From RUG11272 sp045226335 (GTDB taxonomy: Bacteria > Bacillota > Clostridia > Christensenellales > Aristaeellaceae), in NCBI GenBank assembly GCA_045226335.1, contig JBGVCH010000034.1, forward strand, positions 1-64,000: 64,000 bases of DNA, given 5' to 3'. A program made the position numbers and the translations under genes. This document shows positions 26,121 to 34,859 of this stretch, one piece after another (within the stretch, counting starts at the first letter, position 1; every line of letters starts with the position of its first letter). The notes under the pieces are model-generated. The model ran no database searches. It was not told the origin of the DNA and was given only the letters and a program-made list of their open reading frames with translations.

Positions 26121-27349
26121 GCGAACGACAGCACGTGGCCGTCATCGGCGGCGGAGCGGCGGGGCTGGCGGCGGCCATCGCGGCGGCGGAGTGCGGCGAC
26201 CGGGTGACGGTCCTGGAGCGCATGGACCGGGTGGGAAAGAAGCTTCTGGCCACGGGGAACGGGCGCTGCAACCTGATGAACACAGGCGCGCTCCGGTACT
26301 ACGGCGAGACGGACATCGTGCGGTATGTCCTAAACCTGTGCGGCGAGGAGGCGCAGCGGCGCTTCTGGAACAGCCACGGCCTGCCCCTCCTGGAGGAGGA
26401 CGAGGGCCGGGTCTATCCCGCAACCCTGCAGGCCGCGACGGTGCTGGATGTCCTCCGCTTCACCCTGGAGCAAAAGGGCGCGGAGATCCGCACGGGCACC
26501 CGGGTCACCGGCCTGGAAAAGGGAGAAGACGGCTGGACCGTCCGGACGGAGGACGGAGCCGTGCCCTGTGACCGGGTCATTGTCTGCGGCGGCGGCAAAG
26601 CCCAGCCCAAACTGGGAAGCGACGGCAGCGCCTACGCCCTGCTGCAGGCTTTCGGGCACAAGCTGGTGCCGCCGAAGCCCGCCCTGACGCAGATCGTGAC
26701 CGAGACTGCGCCGATCCGGGGCCTGAGCGGCATCCGGGTCCGGGCGGGCGTCACGGTGCTGCTGGGGGGCCGCCGGACGAAGCAGGAGCGCGGGGAAGTG
26801 CTGTTCACGGACTACGGCCTCAGCGGGGTCTGCGCCATGCAGTGCGCCCGGTGGGTCACCCCGAAGGCGGAGCTGGCTCTGAACTTCATGCCGGGCTGCA
26901 CCGGGGAAAACGACGTGCTGAACGACCTGAAGCACCGGCGGAACCTCTGGCGGAACAGCCCGGCGGAGCGCCTGCTGACGGGCCGGGCGGTGCCTCGGCT
27001 GGCGGAACGGCTGGCGGAGGCGGCGGAGCTGAGCCTCCGGGACCGTACGGCCGGCAGCCTGAAGGACGGGGAACTGCTGCGGCTGGCCCGGACGCTGCTG
27101 GATTTCCGCCTGAAGCCCACCGGAGTGAAGGGCTTTGACAGCGCCCAGGTGACGGCCGGGGGCATTTCGCCGGAGGACTTCGATCCATTTACCATGGAAT
27201 CCAGGCTGGCTCCGGGGCTGTTCGCCGCGGGGGAGGTCCTGGACGTGGACGGGGACTGCGGCGGCTTCAATCTCATGTTTGCCTTCGGCAGCGGCATCCT
27301 GGCCGGGCTGAACGGCAGGGAGAGCAAGTACGGGAGGAGAATCGGATGA
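26117..27349 (+). CDS. BaiN/RdsA-family FAD-dependent oxidoreductase (HI0933-like)
   Basis: 410 residues. Dinucleotide-binding GGGAAGLAAAIAAAE at the N-terminus, KKLLATGNGRCNLMN shortly after, and the C-terminal FAD motif TMESRLAPGLFAAGEVLDVDGDCGGFNLMFAFGSG. HI0933-like flavoproteins are widespread in Clostridia; one member, BaiN, acts on bile-acid intermediates, but most have no known substrate. The genomic position between tRNA-modification and transcription genes argues for a housekeeping role rather than bile-acid metabolism. Confidence 0.93.
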   Translation: MSERQHVAVIGGGAAGLAAAIAAAECGDRVTVLERMDRVGKKLLATGNGRCNLMNTGALRYYGETDIVRYVLNLCGEEAQRRFWNSHGLPLLEEDEGRVYPATLQAATVLDVLRFTLEQKGAEIRTGTRVTGLEKGEDGWTVRTEDGAVPCDRVIVCGGGKAQPKLGSDGSAYALLQAFGHKLVPPKPALTQIVTETAPIRGLSGIRVRAGVTVLLGGRRTKQERGEVLFTDYGLSGVCAMQCARWVTPKAELALNFMPGCTGENDVLNDLKHRRNLWRNSPAERLLTGRAVPRLAERLAEAAELSLRDRTAGSLKDGELLRLARTLLDFRLKPTGVKGFDSAQVTAGGISPEDFDPFTMESRLAPGLFAAGEVLDVDGDCGGFNLMFAFGSGILAGLNGRESKYGRRIG

Positions 27350-29490
27350 ACATCGCGGAACAGCTGGCCAAGGAACTGGGCATTCAGCCCTGGCAGACGG
27401 AGGCGGTCATCGCCCTGCTGGACGAGGGGGCCACGGTGCCCTTCATCGCCCGGTACCGCAAGGAACAGCACGGGGAGCTGGACGACACCAAGCTTCGGGA
27501 CCTGGCGGAGCGGCTTCAGCAGCTGCGGAACCTGGAGGCCCGGCGGCAGGAGATCAGCGACAGCCTGAAGAAGCTGGACAAGTGGACGGAGGAGCTGCAG
27601 GCGGAGCTGGACGCGGCCGCCACCATGGCTCGGCTGGAGGACATCTACCGCCCCTACCGCCCCAAGCGCCGCACCCGGGCCATGATCGCCAGGGAGAAGG
27701 GCCTGGAGCCCCTGGCGGACACCCTGCTGCTGCAGCTGCCCCGGATGGATCCCCCCGAAAAGCTGGCGACGTCTTACCTGGACGAAGAAAAAGGCGTCGC
27801 CACGGTGGAGGACGCCCTGCAGGGGGCCATGGACATCATCGCGGAGCGGGTCAGCGACGACGCGGCGGTCCGGGACCGGCTGAAGCGTCTCTACTGGCGG
27901 GAATGCAACGTGAAGACCGAGGCCGCCAAGGACGAGGACAGCGTCTACCGCATGTACTACGACTACCAGGAGCCCCTGCGCACCATGCCCTCCCACCGGG
28001 TGCTGGCCATGAACCGCGGCGAGAAGGAGGGCTGGCTGAAGGTCTCCCTGCAGGTGGATCCGGAGCACGCCAAAACCGGTACCCGCCAGGGCTGGGTGAT
28101 CCAGACCGGGTCCCCGGCCTCCGAGCTGGTGCGGGCGGCCTGCGACGACGCCTACGACCGGCTCATCGCCCCCTCCCTGGACAACGAGCTGCGGAACGAG
28201 ATCACGGACCGGGCCCAGGAGGCCGCCATTCGGGTGTTCGCCATGAACCTGCGGCCCCTGCTGATGCAGCCGCCGGTGCGGGACCGGGTGGTCATCGGCC
28301 TGGACCCGGGCATTGCCCACGGCTGCAAGATTGCCGTGGTGGACCCCACCGGCCGGGTGCTGGACACCGGCGTGGTGTATCCGCTGCCGCATCAGCGGCC
28401 GGACGCGGCGAAGACCATCGTGAAGAACATGATCCTGAAGCACCGGGTCACCGCCGCCGCCATCGGCAATGGCACCGCCAGCCGGGAGACGGAGGCCTTC
28501 TTCGTGCAGGTCATGAAGGAGCTGGGCCTGGGGGACGGGCTGAAGTACATGATCGTCAATGAGGCCGGGGCGTCGGTGTATTCCGCCTCCAAGCTGGCGG
28601 CGGAGGAGTTCCCGCAGTTCGACGTAAACCTGCGCTCCGCGGTGTCCATTGCCCGGCGGCTGCAGGATCCTCTGGCGGAGCTGGTGAAGATCGACCCCAA
28701 GGCCATCGGCGTGGGGCAGTACCAGCACGACCTGAAGGAGGCGGAGCTGGACACGGCCCTGGACGGGGTGGTGGAGGACTGCGTCAACGCGGTGGGCGTG
28801 GATGTGAACACCGCCAGCGTCTCCCTGCTGAGCCATGTGGCGGGCATCAACGCCACGGTGGCCAGGAATATTGTGGCCTACCGGGAGGAGAACGGCCCCT
28901 TCAAGACCCGGGCCGGCCTCAAAAAAGTGCCCCGCCTGGGGCCCAAGGCCTTCGAGCAGGCGGCGGGCTTCCTGCGGATCCCCGGCGGCAAGGATGTGCT
29001 GGAGAACACCGGCGTGCACCCGGAGAGCTATGAGGCGGCCCGGGCCCTGCTGGCGAAGTACGGCATGTCGGCGAAGGACGCCGCCGGCGGCGCCCTGAAA
29101 AGTGCGGCGGAGGAGGCCGGCTACGGCAAGCTGGCGGCGGAGCTGAGCGTGGGCGAGCCCACCCTGCGGGACATCGTGGCGGAGCTGAACAAGCCCGGCC
29201 GGGATCCCCGGGACGAGCTGCCGCCCCCCATGCTCCGGGCGGATGTGCTGGAGATGAAGGACCTAAAGCCCGGCATGGAACTGAAGGGCACCGTGCGCAA
29301 CGTGACGGATTTCGGCGCCTTCGTGGACATCGGCGTCCACCGGGACGGCCTGGTGCACATCAGCCAGTTCACCCGCCGGGTGAAGCACCCCTCCGAGGTG
29401 GTGCGGGTCGGCGACGTGGTCACCGTCTGGGTCCAGGAAGCGGACGCAGCAAAAAACCGGATTTCCCTGACCATGCGGAAACCCGGCTGA
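27346..29490 (+). CDS. tex: Tex-family RNA-binding transcription accessory protein
   Basis: 714 residues. Domain order is N-terminal HTH-like region, YqgF/RuvC-like domain (GLDPGIAHGCKIAVVD, about residue 325), tandem HhH (LLSHVAGINATVARNIV, KVPRLGPKAFEQ), and a C-terminal S1 RNA-binding domain (LKGTVRNVTDFGAFVDIGVHRDGLVHIS). Tex binds nucleic acid and associates with RNA polymerase. It overlaps the preceding gene by 4 nt and closes the uvrA-initiated operon. Confidence 0.96.
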   Translation: MNIAEQLAKELGIQPWQTEAVIALLDEGATVPFIARYRKEQHGELDDTKLRDLAERLQQLRNLEARRQEISDSLKKLDKWTEELQAELDAAATMARLEDIYRPYRPKRRTRAMIAREKGLEPLADTLLLQLPRMDPPEKLATSYLDEEKGVATVEDALQGAMDIIAERVSDDAAVRDRLKRLYWRECNVKTEAAKDEDSVYRMYYDYQEPLRTMPSHRVLAMNRGEKEGWLKVSLQVDPEHAKTGTRQGWVIQTGSPASELVRAACDDAYDRLIAPSLDNELRNEITDRAQEAAIRVFAMNLRPLLMQPPVRDRVVIGLDPGIAHGCKIAVVDPTGRVLDTGVVYPLPHQRPDAAKTIVKNMILKHRVTAAAIGNGTASRETEAFFVQVMKELGLGDGLKYMIVNEAGASVYSASKLAAEEFPQFDVNLRSAVSIARRLQDPLAELVKIDPKAIGVGQYQHDLKEAELDTALDGVVEDCVNAVGVDVNTASVSLLSHVAGINATVARNIVAYREENGPFKTRAGLKKVPRLGPKAFEQAAGFLRIPGGKDVLENTGVHPESYEAARALLAKYGMSAKDAAGGALKSAAEEAGYGKLAAELSVGEPTLRDIVAELNKPGRDPRDELPPPMLRADVLEMKDLKPGMELKGTVRNVTDFGAFVDIGVHRDGLVHISQFTRRVKHPSEVVRVGDVVTVWVQEADAAKNRISLTMRKPG

Positions 29491-29506
29491 GGATCGTTAT
29501 GATTCG

Positions 29507-30040
29507 TTACTGCTTCCTCATCATCTCATGAAAGGTGTTCTCCAGCCGCATCGGATAGAGCAGGATGACGGAGACCACCGCGCCGAAAGCGCCCTGGATG
29601 CATTCGCCGGCCATTTTGCCGAGGATGATCTCGGGCCGGTTATAGATCAGGCCCCGGATCAGGGTGTATCCCAGGATCATGGCAATCTCCCCCAGGACGA
29701 TTGCGAAGGTCCCGGTGTACACCCGTTTTTTCGCGGAGAAATGCCTGTACACAAAGGAGACGATCAGGGCCTGTAGACCATGGGACAGCAGCGTGATCAT
29801 CATGGCGGAGGGATAGAAGAACACATCCCCGAGGAACGCGCCGACGCCGCCCACAAAGAAGGCCGCCAGCGGGTCCAGCAGGATGGCCGCGACATTGATA
29901 AAGACGTCGCACAGATAAACCCGGGTCGTAAAGAGCGGAATGCTGAACGAGCTGGAGATGATGGTCATTCCCATAAAGATGGCCGTCATCGCGATCCAAA
30001 GGACACTGCCCTTTTTGATCGCCTCATGCGGCTGGCTCAT
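29507..30040 (-). CDS. ECF transporter S component
   Basis: 177 residues with six hydrophobic segments. Family-typical features are IPLFTTRVYLCDVFINVAAILLDPLAAFFVGGVGAFLGD and YTLIRGLIY. It would be the substrate-binding membrane subunit of an energy-coupling factor vitamin importer; the A and T subunits are not in the window, as is usual for group II systems. The ligand cannot be told; the sequence is nearest the FolT/PanT-like general shape. GAGGTGA precedes the ATG. Confidence 0.85.
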   Translation of the reverse strand: MSQPHEAIKKGSVLWIAMTAIFMGMTIISSSFSIPLFTTRVYLCDVFINVAAILLDPLAAFFVGGVGAFLGDVFFYPSAMMITLLSHGLQALIVSFVYRHFSAKKRVYTGTFAIVLGEIAMILGYTLIRGLIYNRPEIILGKMAGECIQGAFGAVVSVILLYPMRLENTFHEMMRKQ

Positions 30041-30091
30041 AAAGTCACCTCGAATCCGTGATGCGCCGCAGGGGGCCCGCGGCTTGCGCGT

Positions 30092-30120
30092 ATCCTATCA
30101 CGGCCGGGCGGTCTTGTCAA
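30092..30120 (-). promoter_or_regulatory. Promoter for the ECF S-component gene
   Basis: - strand TTGACA (30115-30120), 17-bp spacer, TAGGAT (30092-30097), about 50 bp before the start. The leader can fold a GCCGC/GCGGC hairpin, but no known riboswitch was recognised. Confidence 0.75.
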
Positions 30121-30159
30121 TTCGCGCCGCTGTTTTTCTTCTGGACTGGCCCGGAGCGC

Positions 30160-31095
30160 TCAGGCGGGATCCGGCTGCCCGGCCATCCATCCCAGCACCT
30201 GCTCCCGACTGACCAGGGCGGTGCCGGCCCCCACGGCGGTGCAGCAGATGGCGCCGCAGGCATTGGCAAAGCGCAGGGCGGCCTCCGGCGGCGCGCCCCG
30301 GAGGAGCTCCGACACGAGACCGGCCAGGAAGTTGTCCCCCGCGCCGGTGGAGTCCACCGCGTTCACCGGATACGCCGGCAGGCGGAGACTGCCCCCGGCG
30401 TTCTTCAGCAGGCAGCCCTTCGCTCCCAGCTTGACGATGACGTTTTTCACGCCATGATCCAGGAAGACGTCCGCCGCCTCTTCCGGGTCATCCTTCCCGG
30501 AGAAGAAAAACGCCTCGTCCTCGTTGGGCGTGATCCAGTCCATCAGGGGCAGGCTCTCCCGCAGGTCCGCCAGCGTGAGAAAACGGAAATTGGGCAGCTT
30601 GGTATCCGCGAAGACGAGGAGCCCCGCCTGTTTCGCGCCGCGGACCACGGCGAGGACCGTGCCGGGGTCGTCAAAGGGCGTCCGGAACAGGGAGCCCAGG
30701 GTCAGCGCTTTGGCATCGGTGAACAGCGCCGGGTTTTCCTCCGGATGAAAGGGCTGTCGGTGGGCCTCGTTGGTGATGGACCGGCGGGTGCCGTCCTCCC
30801 GGACAAACATGGTGGTCACGGGGGTCGTTCCGTCCCGGAGGATCCGGTCCGTGCGGACGCCGGCCCGCCGGAGCTCGCCCACCGCCAGCTCCCCGGCTGT
30901 GTCCCGGCCCAGGCGGCACAGGATCCCCGTGTCCAGCCCCAGCCGGGCCGCCGCGATGGCCTCGTTGACGGCCTCCCCGCCCACACTCAGGGTGCCGGAG
31001 GCGGCCCGGTAGCCGGAGGCGGAGACGGGCTTGGGGTCAAAGCCGCGGATGACGGAATCCACCAGCGCCATCCCGACGCAGATCAGGTCAGGCAA
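30160..31095 (-). CDS. PfkB-family carbohydrate kinase
   Basis: 311 residues starting at a TTG (31095) with GGAGGGG 7-8 nt upstream, inside the end of the VanZ-like gene (8-nt overlap). Ribokinase fold: SVGGEAVNEAIAAARLG near the N-terminus, and DSTGAGDNFLAGLVS with the catalytic Asp near residue 245. Phosphorylates a sugar or nucleoside with ATP. Sequence context gives no substrate; ribokinase, fructokinase or a KDG kinase are all possible. Confidence 0.9.
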   Translation of the reverse strand: MPDLICVGMALVDSVIRGFDPKPVSASGYRAASGTLSVGGEAVNEAIAAARLGLDTGILCRLGRDTAGELAVGELRRAGVRTDRILRDGTTPVTTMFVREDGTRRSITNEAHRQPFHPEENPALFTDAKALTLGSLFRTPFDDPGTVLAVVRGAKQAGLLVFADTKLPNFRFLTLADLRESLPLMDWITPNEDEAFFFSGKDDPEEAADVFLDHGVKNVIVKLGAKGCLLKNAGGSLRLPAYPVNAVDSTGAGDNFLAGLVSELLRGAPPEAALRFANACGAICCTAVGAGTALVSREQVLGWMAGQPDPA

Positions 31096-31663
31096 TCCCG
31101 TCCCCTCCGTTTCCGCGCTTCCGCCGCCATGCCCGCGTCAGCCGCCGGGCCAGCAGCATGGCCGCGGCTCCGATCAGGCAGCCCAGGGTGTTGTCCAGCA
31201 GGTCGTCCAGCTCGCACAGGCCCCGGTGGAAGACGTACTGGGTGACCTCCGTCAGCAGGCTCAGGCCGAATCCCCCCAGCACCGCCCAGAGCAGGGGATG
31301 GCGGATGCGGCGCAGCAGCGCGATCAGCAGATAACCCAGGGGCACGTACACCAGCCAGTTCAGCAGGATCTGGCGGGCCAGGCCCAGCCGGTCCACCTGC
31401 AGTCCCGGCCCGAAGGCCTCCCGGTAGCTCCAGAAGAGCCGCAGCTCCAGGCGCTTTTCCTCCGCGGCGGGCCGGATGAAGAAGGCCAGCCAGGTGTAGA
31501 TGACCAGATACCCCGCCAGCATGACCCAGAGCAGGATCCGGGTCACCTTCGCCCTCCGGCCGCCCCGGTCCTGGCACCAGTCCGCGAAGAGCACAAAGGA
31601 GAAGCTGACCGCCAGAAAGATCAGCACCGCCAGCAGGTGAACCTCCGAGCTGATGTTGTACAC
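31088..31663 (-). CDS. VanZ-like family membrane protein
   Basis: 191 residues from the GTG at 31663, 7 nt after AAAGGAG; the open frame continues upstream without a ribosome site. Four to five membrane helices with the VanZ-like core NWLVYVPLGYLLI, FGLSLLTEVTQYV and DLLDNTLGCLIGA. VanZ-like proteins are common in Firmicutes; only VanZ itself is tied to teicoplanin resistance. A -10 TATACT lies at 31704-31709 on the - strand. Confidence 0.9.
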   Translation of the reverse strand: MYNISSEVHLLAVLIFLAVSFSFVLFADWCQDRGGRRAKVTRILLWVMLAGYLVIYTWLAFFIRPAAEEKRLELRLFWSYREAFGPGLQVDRLGLARQILLNWLVYVPLGYLLIALLRRIRHPLLWAVLGGFGLSLLTEVTQYVFHRGLCELDDLLDNTLGCLIGAAAMLLARRLTRAWRRKRGNGGDGIA

Positions 31664-31741
31664 GGTTTTTCTCCTTTCTTCCCGGTTTTTGCCGCGTAAG
31701 GGCAGTATACCACACTTCACGCCGCGGGTCCATCCGTCGCG

Positions 31742-31765
31742 CAAAAAAGCTCCCCGAAGGGAGCT
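31742..31765 (-). terminator. Terminator of the nfeD-floA operon
   Basis: AGCTCCC (31748-31754) and GGGAGCT (31759-31765) around a 4-nt loop; on the - strand it is followed by TTTTTTGC. It lies just past the stop of the 31776 gene. Confidence 0.92.
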
Positions 31766-31775
31766 GTGGAAAGGG

Positions 31776-32225
31776 TCAGCGCTGGCCGGGGCGCTTCAGG
31801 ATCTCCTGCAGGACGAAGGCCCGGGCCAGGTTTCCGCCGGTGAATTCCGGCAGGATGGCGGGGCGCTTTGCCCCCGGCGCGGCCTTCCCGGTCAGGGAGG
31901 CGTTGATGTCGGTCTCCGAGCGGGCGGAGGGCATGGTCAGGTCGCCGGGATCACGGCCCTCGGTGCCGTCGTCGGCGTACAGACTGCCGTCGAACATGCC
32001 GCTGTGGTCGTGGAGCGTCGGCGCCAGGGGCTTGCGGTCCGTCCGCGGGGCTTCGCGCCGGACGGTCTTGTCGGCGGCCCGCTCCTTCCCGGCCTTTTCC
32101 TGGGCGATCCGTTCCTTGGCTTTGGCGAGCCGCTGGGCCTCCTGCTTCTTTTTGGAAGCGTTGACCGAGCTCATGATGCTGGTGACAATGACGAGCAGTA
32201 TGAACGGGAGGACTCCCTGCAGCAT
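31776..32225 (-). CDS. Membrane-anchored protein of unknown function, third gene of the floA operon
   Basis: 149 residues from the ATG at 32225, 7 nt after AGGAGGT; the GTG three codons earlier overlaps that site. One N-terminal membrane helix (LPFILLVIVTSIMSSV), a highly charged coiled-coil-like stretch (KKKQEAQRLAKAKERIAQEKAGKER), then a low-complexity region. The C-terminal NLARAFVLQEILKRPGQ helix resembles short interaction motifs. No family is recognised. Position after floA suggests a partner of the flotillin membrane domain. Confidence 0.72.
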   Translation of the reverse strand: MLQGVLPFILLVIVTSIMSSVNASKKKQEAQRLAKAKERIAQEKAGKERAADKTVRREAPRTDRKPLAPTLHDHSGMFDGSLYADDGTEGRDPGDLTMPSARSETDINASLTGKAAPGAKRPAILPEFTGGNLARAFVLQEILKRPGQR

Positions 32226-32258
32226 TGGTTCCACCTCCTCATGGGCGCGCCGCCGCGA

Positions 32259-33242
32259 TTAATCCGCGGGTTTGACATCCGGCGCGCTGGCCTTGGCGAT
32301 GGACTCCCGCATGTCCGTGTCCGCGATGGTGTTCTTCATCTGATAGTAATCCAGGACCCCCAGCTTGCCGTCCCGCAGAGCGGCGGCCATGGCCTTGGGC
32401 ACTTCCGCCTCGGCCTCCACCACCTTGGCCCGCATCTCCTGGACGCTGGCCTTCATCTCCTGCTCGTGGGCGACGGCCATGGCGCGGCGCTCCTCCGCCT
32501 TGGCCTGGGCGATGCGGCGGTCGGCCTCCGCCTGGTCCATCTGCAGCTGCGCGCCCACGTTGCGGCCCACGTCCACATCGGCGATGTCGATGGACAGGAT
32601 CTCGTAGGCGGTGCCCGCGTCCAGGCCCTTGTTCAGCACGGTGCGGCTGATGAGGTCGGGGTTCTCCAGCACCTGCTTGTGGGTCTCCGCGGAGCCGACG
32701 GTGGTGACGATGCCCTCGCCGACACGGGCGATGACGGTCTCCTCGCCGGCGCCGCCCACCAGGCGCTCGATGTTGGTGCGGACGGTGACCCGGGCCTTGG
32801 CCCGCAGCTCGATGCCGTCCTTGGCGATGGCGGCCACCACCGGGGTCTCGATGACCTTGGGGGTGACGGACATCTGCACGGCCTGGAACACGTCGCGGCC
32901 GGCCAGGTCGATGGCGCAGGCCTTCTCATAGGCCATGGGGATGTTGGCCCGCTGGGCGGCGATGAGGGCGTTGATGACCCGGTCCACGTTGCCGCCCGCC
33001 AGCAGGTGGGTCTCCAGCTGGGTGATGTTCAGGTTCAGGCCGGCTTTCGTGGCCTTGATCAGCGGGTACACCAGCCGGTCGGGCTTGATACGCCGGACCT
33101 TCATGCCGATGAGGGACCGGAAGGAAATGTGCACGCCGCTGGCCATGGCCCGGATCCACATGCCGAAGGGAATGAAGTTGAGCAGGATGATCAGGAAGAC
33201 GATGATCGCTCCGATCAGAATGAACAATCCATATTCGCCCAT
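32259..33242 (-). CDS. floA: Flotillin-like protein FloA
   Basis: 327 residues. Short N-terminal membrane insertion (LFILIGAIIVFLIILLNFIP) and an SPFH domain, followed by an Ala/Glu-rich flotillin coiled coil (AEADRRIAQAKAEERRAMAVAHEQEMKAS). FloA organises functional membrane microdomains. GRNVGAQLQMDQAEADRRIAQ and the overall length match YqfA/FloA. Preceded by an NfeD-family gene with a 14-nt gap, the classical yqeZ-yqfA arrangement. Confidence 0.96.
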   Translation of the reverse strand: MGEYGLFILIGAIIVFLIILLNFIPFGMWIRAMASGVHISFRSLIGMKVRRIKPDRLVYPLIKATKAGLNLNITQLETHLLAGGNVDRVINALIAAQRANIPMAYEKACAIDLAGRDVFQAVQMSVTPKVIETPVVAAIAKDGIELRAKARVTVRTNIERLVGGAGEETVIARVGEGIVTTVGSAETHKQVLENPDLISRTVLNKGLDAGTAYEILSIDIADVDVGRNVGAQLQMDQAEADRRIAQAKAEERRAMAVAHEQEMKASVQEMRAKVVEAEAEVPKAMAAALRDGKLGVLDYYQMKNTIADTDMRESIAKASAPDVKPAD

Positions 33243-33256
33243 GGTTGAACCTCCTT

Positions 33257-33760
33257 TTACACCATGGGATGCACCAGCACGCGGTTCCCGTCCACACGGG
33301 TGATGCGCACCGGCGTATCCGCCTCAATGAATTCGCCGTCGCTGATGACGTTCAGCTTGACGCCGTCAAACTCCGCCATGCCGGTGGGCCGGAGCACGGT
33401 GACGGTGACGCCCTCCCGGCCCAGGAAGACCTTCATGTCCTCCGAGGCCTGGTAGCCGGCTTCCTCGGTTTCGGATCCCCGCAGGATCAGGTCGCTCTGG
33501 CTGAGTCTGCCTTTCGCGGCCGACCGCAGGGACAAGGTGAGGGCGGTGGCGGCCACCACCAATCCCACCAGCAGCGTCAGCGCTGCCTTGATAAAGCTCT
33601 GGGTCTGGTTCCAGACCAGCACCGTGGCCACGATCTCCAGGACGATGCCGCTGAAGCCCGCCACGCCGAAGCCCGGCATGAACGCCTCCAGGATCAGCAG
33701 CCCCACGCCCACCAGCATGCAGAGGATCGCAGGCCAGTTCTGTGCGAGAAATGCACCCAT
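33257..33760 (-). CDS. NfeD-family membrane protein
   Basis: 167 residues from the ATG at 33760 after GGGGGGAG. Three membrane helices (ILCMLVGVGLLILEAFMPGFG, GIVLEIVATVLVW, AALTLLVGLVVAATALTL) followed by a C-terminal OB-fold (REGVTVTVLRPTGMAEFDGVKLNVISDGEFIEADTPVRITRVDGNRVLVHP). This is the short NfeD form without the ClpP-like protease domain, normally paired with a flotillin. Confidence 0.92.
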   Translation of the reverse strand: MGAFLAQNWPAILCMLVGVGLLILEAFMPGFGVAGFSGIVLEIVATVLVWNQTQSFIKAALTLLVGLVVAATALTLSLRSAAKGRLSQSDLILRGSETEEAGYQASEDMKVFLGREGVTVTVLRPTGMAEFDGVKLNVISDGEFIEADTPVRITRVDGNRVLVHPMV

Positions 33761-33809
33761 TTGTCTCCCCCCTTGCAGGATTTCTGTCGGTTGGGTTTTG
33801 CACGGATAC

Positions 33810-33838
33810 AGCATAAGCCAAGGCCCCGCTGCTGTCCA
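33810..33838 (-). promoter_or_regulatory. Promoter of the nfeD-floA operon
   Basis: - strand TGGACA (33833-33838), 17-bp spacer, TATGCT (33810-33815). Confidence 0.7.
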
Positions 33839-33861
33839 TAGATTCTGCTCCAAAACCGCAG

Positions 33862-33893
33862 TCAGGCGTCTGAAATGTCTTTCAGGCGCCTGA
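33862..33893 (-). terminator. Hairpin overlapping the uracil-DNA glycosylase stop codon
   Basis: TCAGGCG-C-CTGAAA pairs with TTTCAG-A-CGCCTGA (one mismatch, 4-nt loop). It contains the stop codon of the - strand gene. There is no long U tract, so it may stabilise the mRNA end rather than terminate. Confidence 0.45.
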
Positions 33894-34469
33894 ATACAGA
33901 TCCGGATACAGCTTCAGCTCCGTCAGCTTGTCCCGCAGGGCCTGCATGTCCTGCCAGGCGTCCCGCTTTCTCTCGGGGAAGCGCAGCAGCGCGCTGGGGT
34001 GCCAGGTGGGCATCATCCACACGCCCTTGCGCTCCTGCCAGACGCCCCGGTCCCGGGTGATGCGGGTGTCGGGTCCCAGGGTGGCCCGGGCGGCGGTGGC
34101 GCCCAGCAGCAGGATCACCTTCGGCTTCACCAGGGCCACCTGCATCCTGAGGTGGAGCATGCAGGCCTGCACCTCCGCCTCCTCCGGCACCCGGTTCCCC
34201 GGCGGCCGGCACTTCACGATGTTGCAGATATAAACCCGGTCCCTGGGCAGGCCGATGGCGGCCAGCATCTTCGTCAGCAGCTGGCCTGCCGGCCCCACGA
34301 AGGCCAGGCCCTGGGCGTCCTCCACCTCGCCGGGCCCCTCCCCGATGAGCATCAGCGGCGCCTGCCGGTCTCCCTGGCCGGGCACCTTGTGGCGGATCCC
34401 GCCGCACAGGGGGCACAGGGCGCAGGCCGCCACCTGCCGTTCAAACAATTCCCAGGAGATGGCCGTCAT
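33882..34469 (-). CDS. Uracil-DNA glycosylase, family 4-like
   Basis: 195 residues. Removes uracil from DNA. Active-site segment GEGPGEVEDAQGLAFVGPAGQLL, the C-terminal HPSALLR motif, and cysteines (CALCPLC near residue 16, then ICNIVKCRPPGN) that fit the 4Fe-4S cluster ligands of family 4/5 enzymes. The start overlaps the stop of the 34466 gene (ATGA). Confidence 0.92.
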   Translation of the reverse strand: MTAISWELFERQVAACALCPLCGGIRHKVPGQGDRQAPLMLIGEGPGEVEDAQGLAFVGPAGQLLTKMLAAIGLPRDRVYICNIVKCRPPGNRVPEEAEVQACMLHLRMQVALVKPKVILLLGATAARATLGPDTRITRDRGVWQERKGVWMMPTWHPSALLRFPERKRDAWQDMQALRDKLTELKLYPDLYSGA

Positions 34470-34834
34470 GATCCGCCTCCGATCCCCAGCTGCTCCAGCA
34501 CCGGGAAGCGGGTGATCAGGTCGGAGCTGACCCAGTTCACCAGCTGCACGATCAGCACCACCAGCAGCACCGCCGCCAGAAGCCACAGGAAAGCCAGAAT
34601 GTAGTCCAGCAGGGAGGCCGCCATCCGCATCCGGTCCCGCTGCTCCAGCCGTTCCTCCCGCTCTTCCGGGTCCCGGATGTCCCGGTAGTCCGTCAGGTCC
34701 CGTTCGTCGTCTTCGTAGATCAGGGCGTCCTCGTCGTAGCGCTCCTGATCGTCGTCCTCGCTGTCGTCGGTCACGGGCTCCAGGAAAAGCGGGTCATAGT
34801 GCTCCTCCTTGCCCGAATCGGGAAACCAGGTCAT
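34466..34834 (-). CDS. Acidic single-pass membrane protein of unknown function
   Basis: 122 residues. An 80-residue N-terminal part is very acidic and charged (DDSEDDDQERYDEDALIYED, then RDPEEREERLEQRDRMRM), followed by one or two closely spaced membrane helices (LLDYILAFLWLLAAVLLVVLIVQLV) and a short tail. No family is recognised. Translationally coupled to the glycosylase by a 4-nt overlap. Confidence 0.7.
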   Translation of the reverse strand: MTWFPDSGKEEHYDPLFLEPVTDDSEDDDQERYDEDALIYEDDERDLTDYRDIRDPEEREERLEQRDRMRMAASLLDYILAFLWLLAAVLLVVLIVQLVNWVSSDLITRFPVLEQLGIGGGS

Positions 34835-34859
34835 GGCCCGCTCCTCCTCTCCGCGGCGG

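Noticed and set aside
30041..30091. Leader of the ECF S-component gene as a vitamin or preQ1 riboswitch
   Set aside because: Only a simple GC hairpin is visible; conserved riboswitch core bases were not found.
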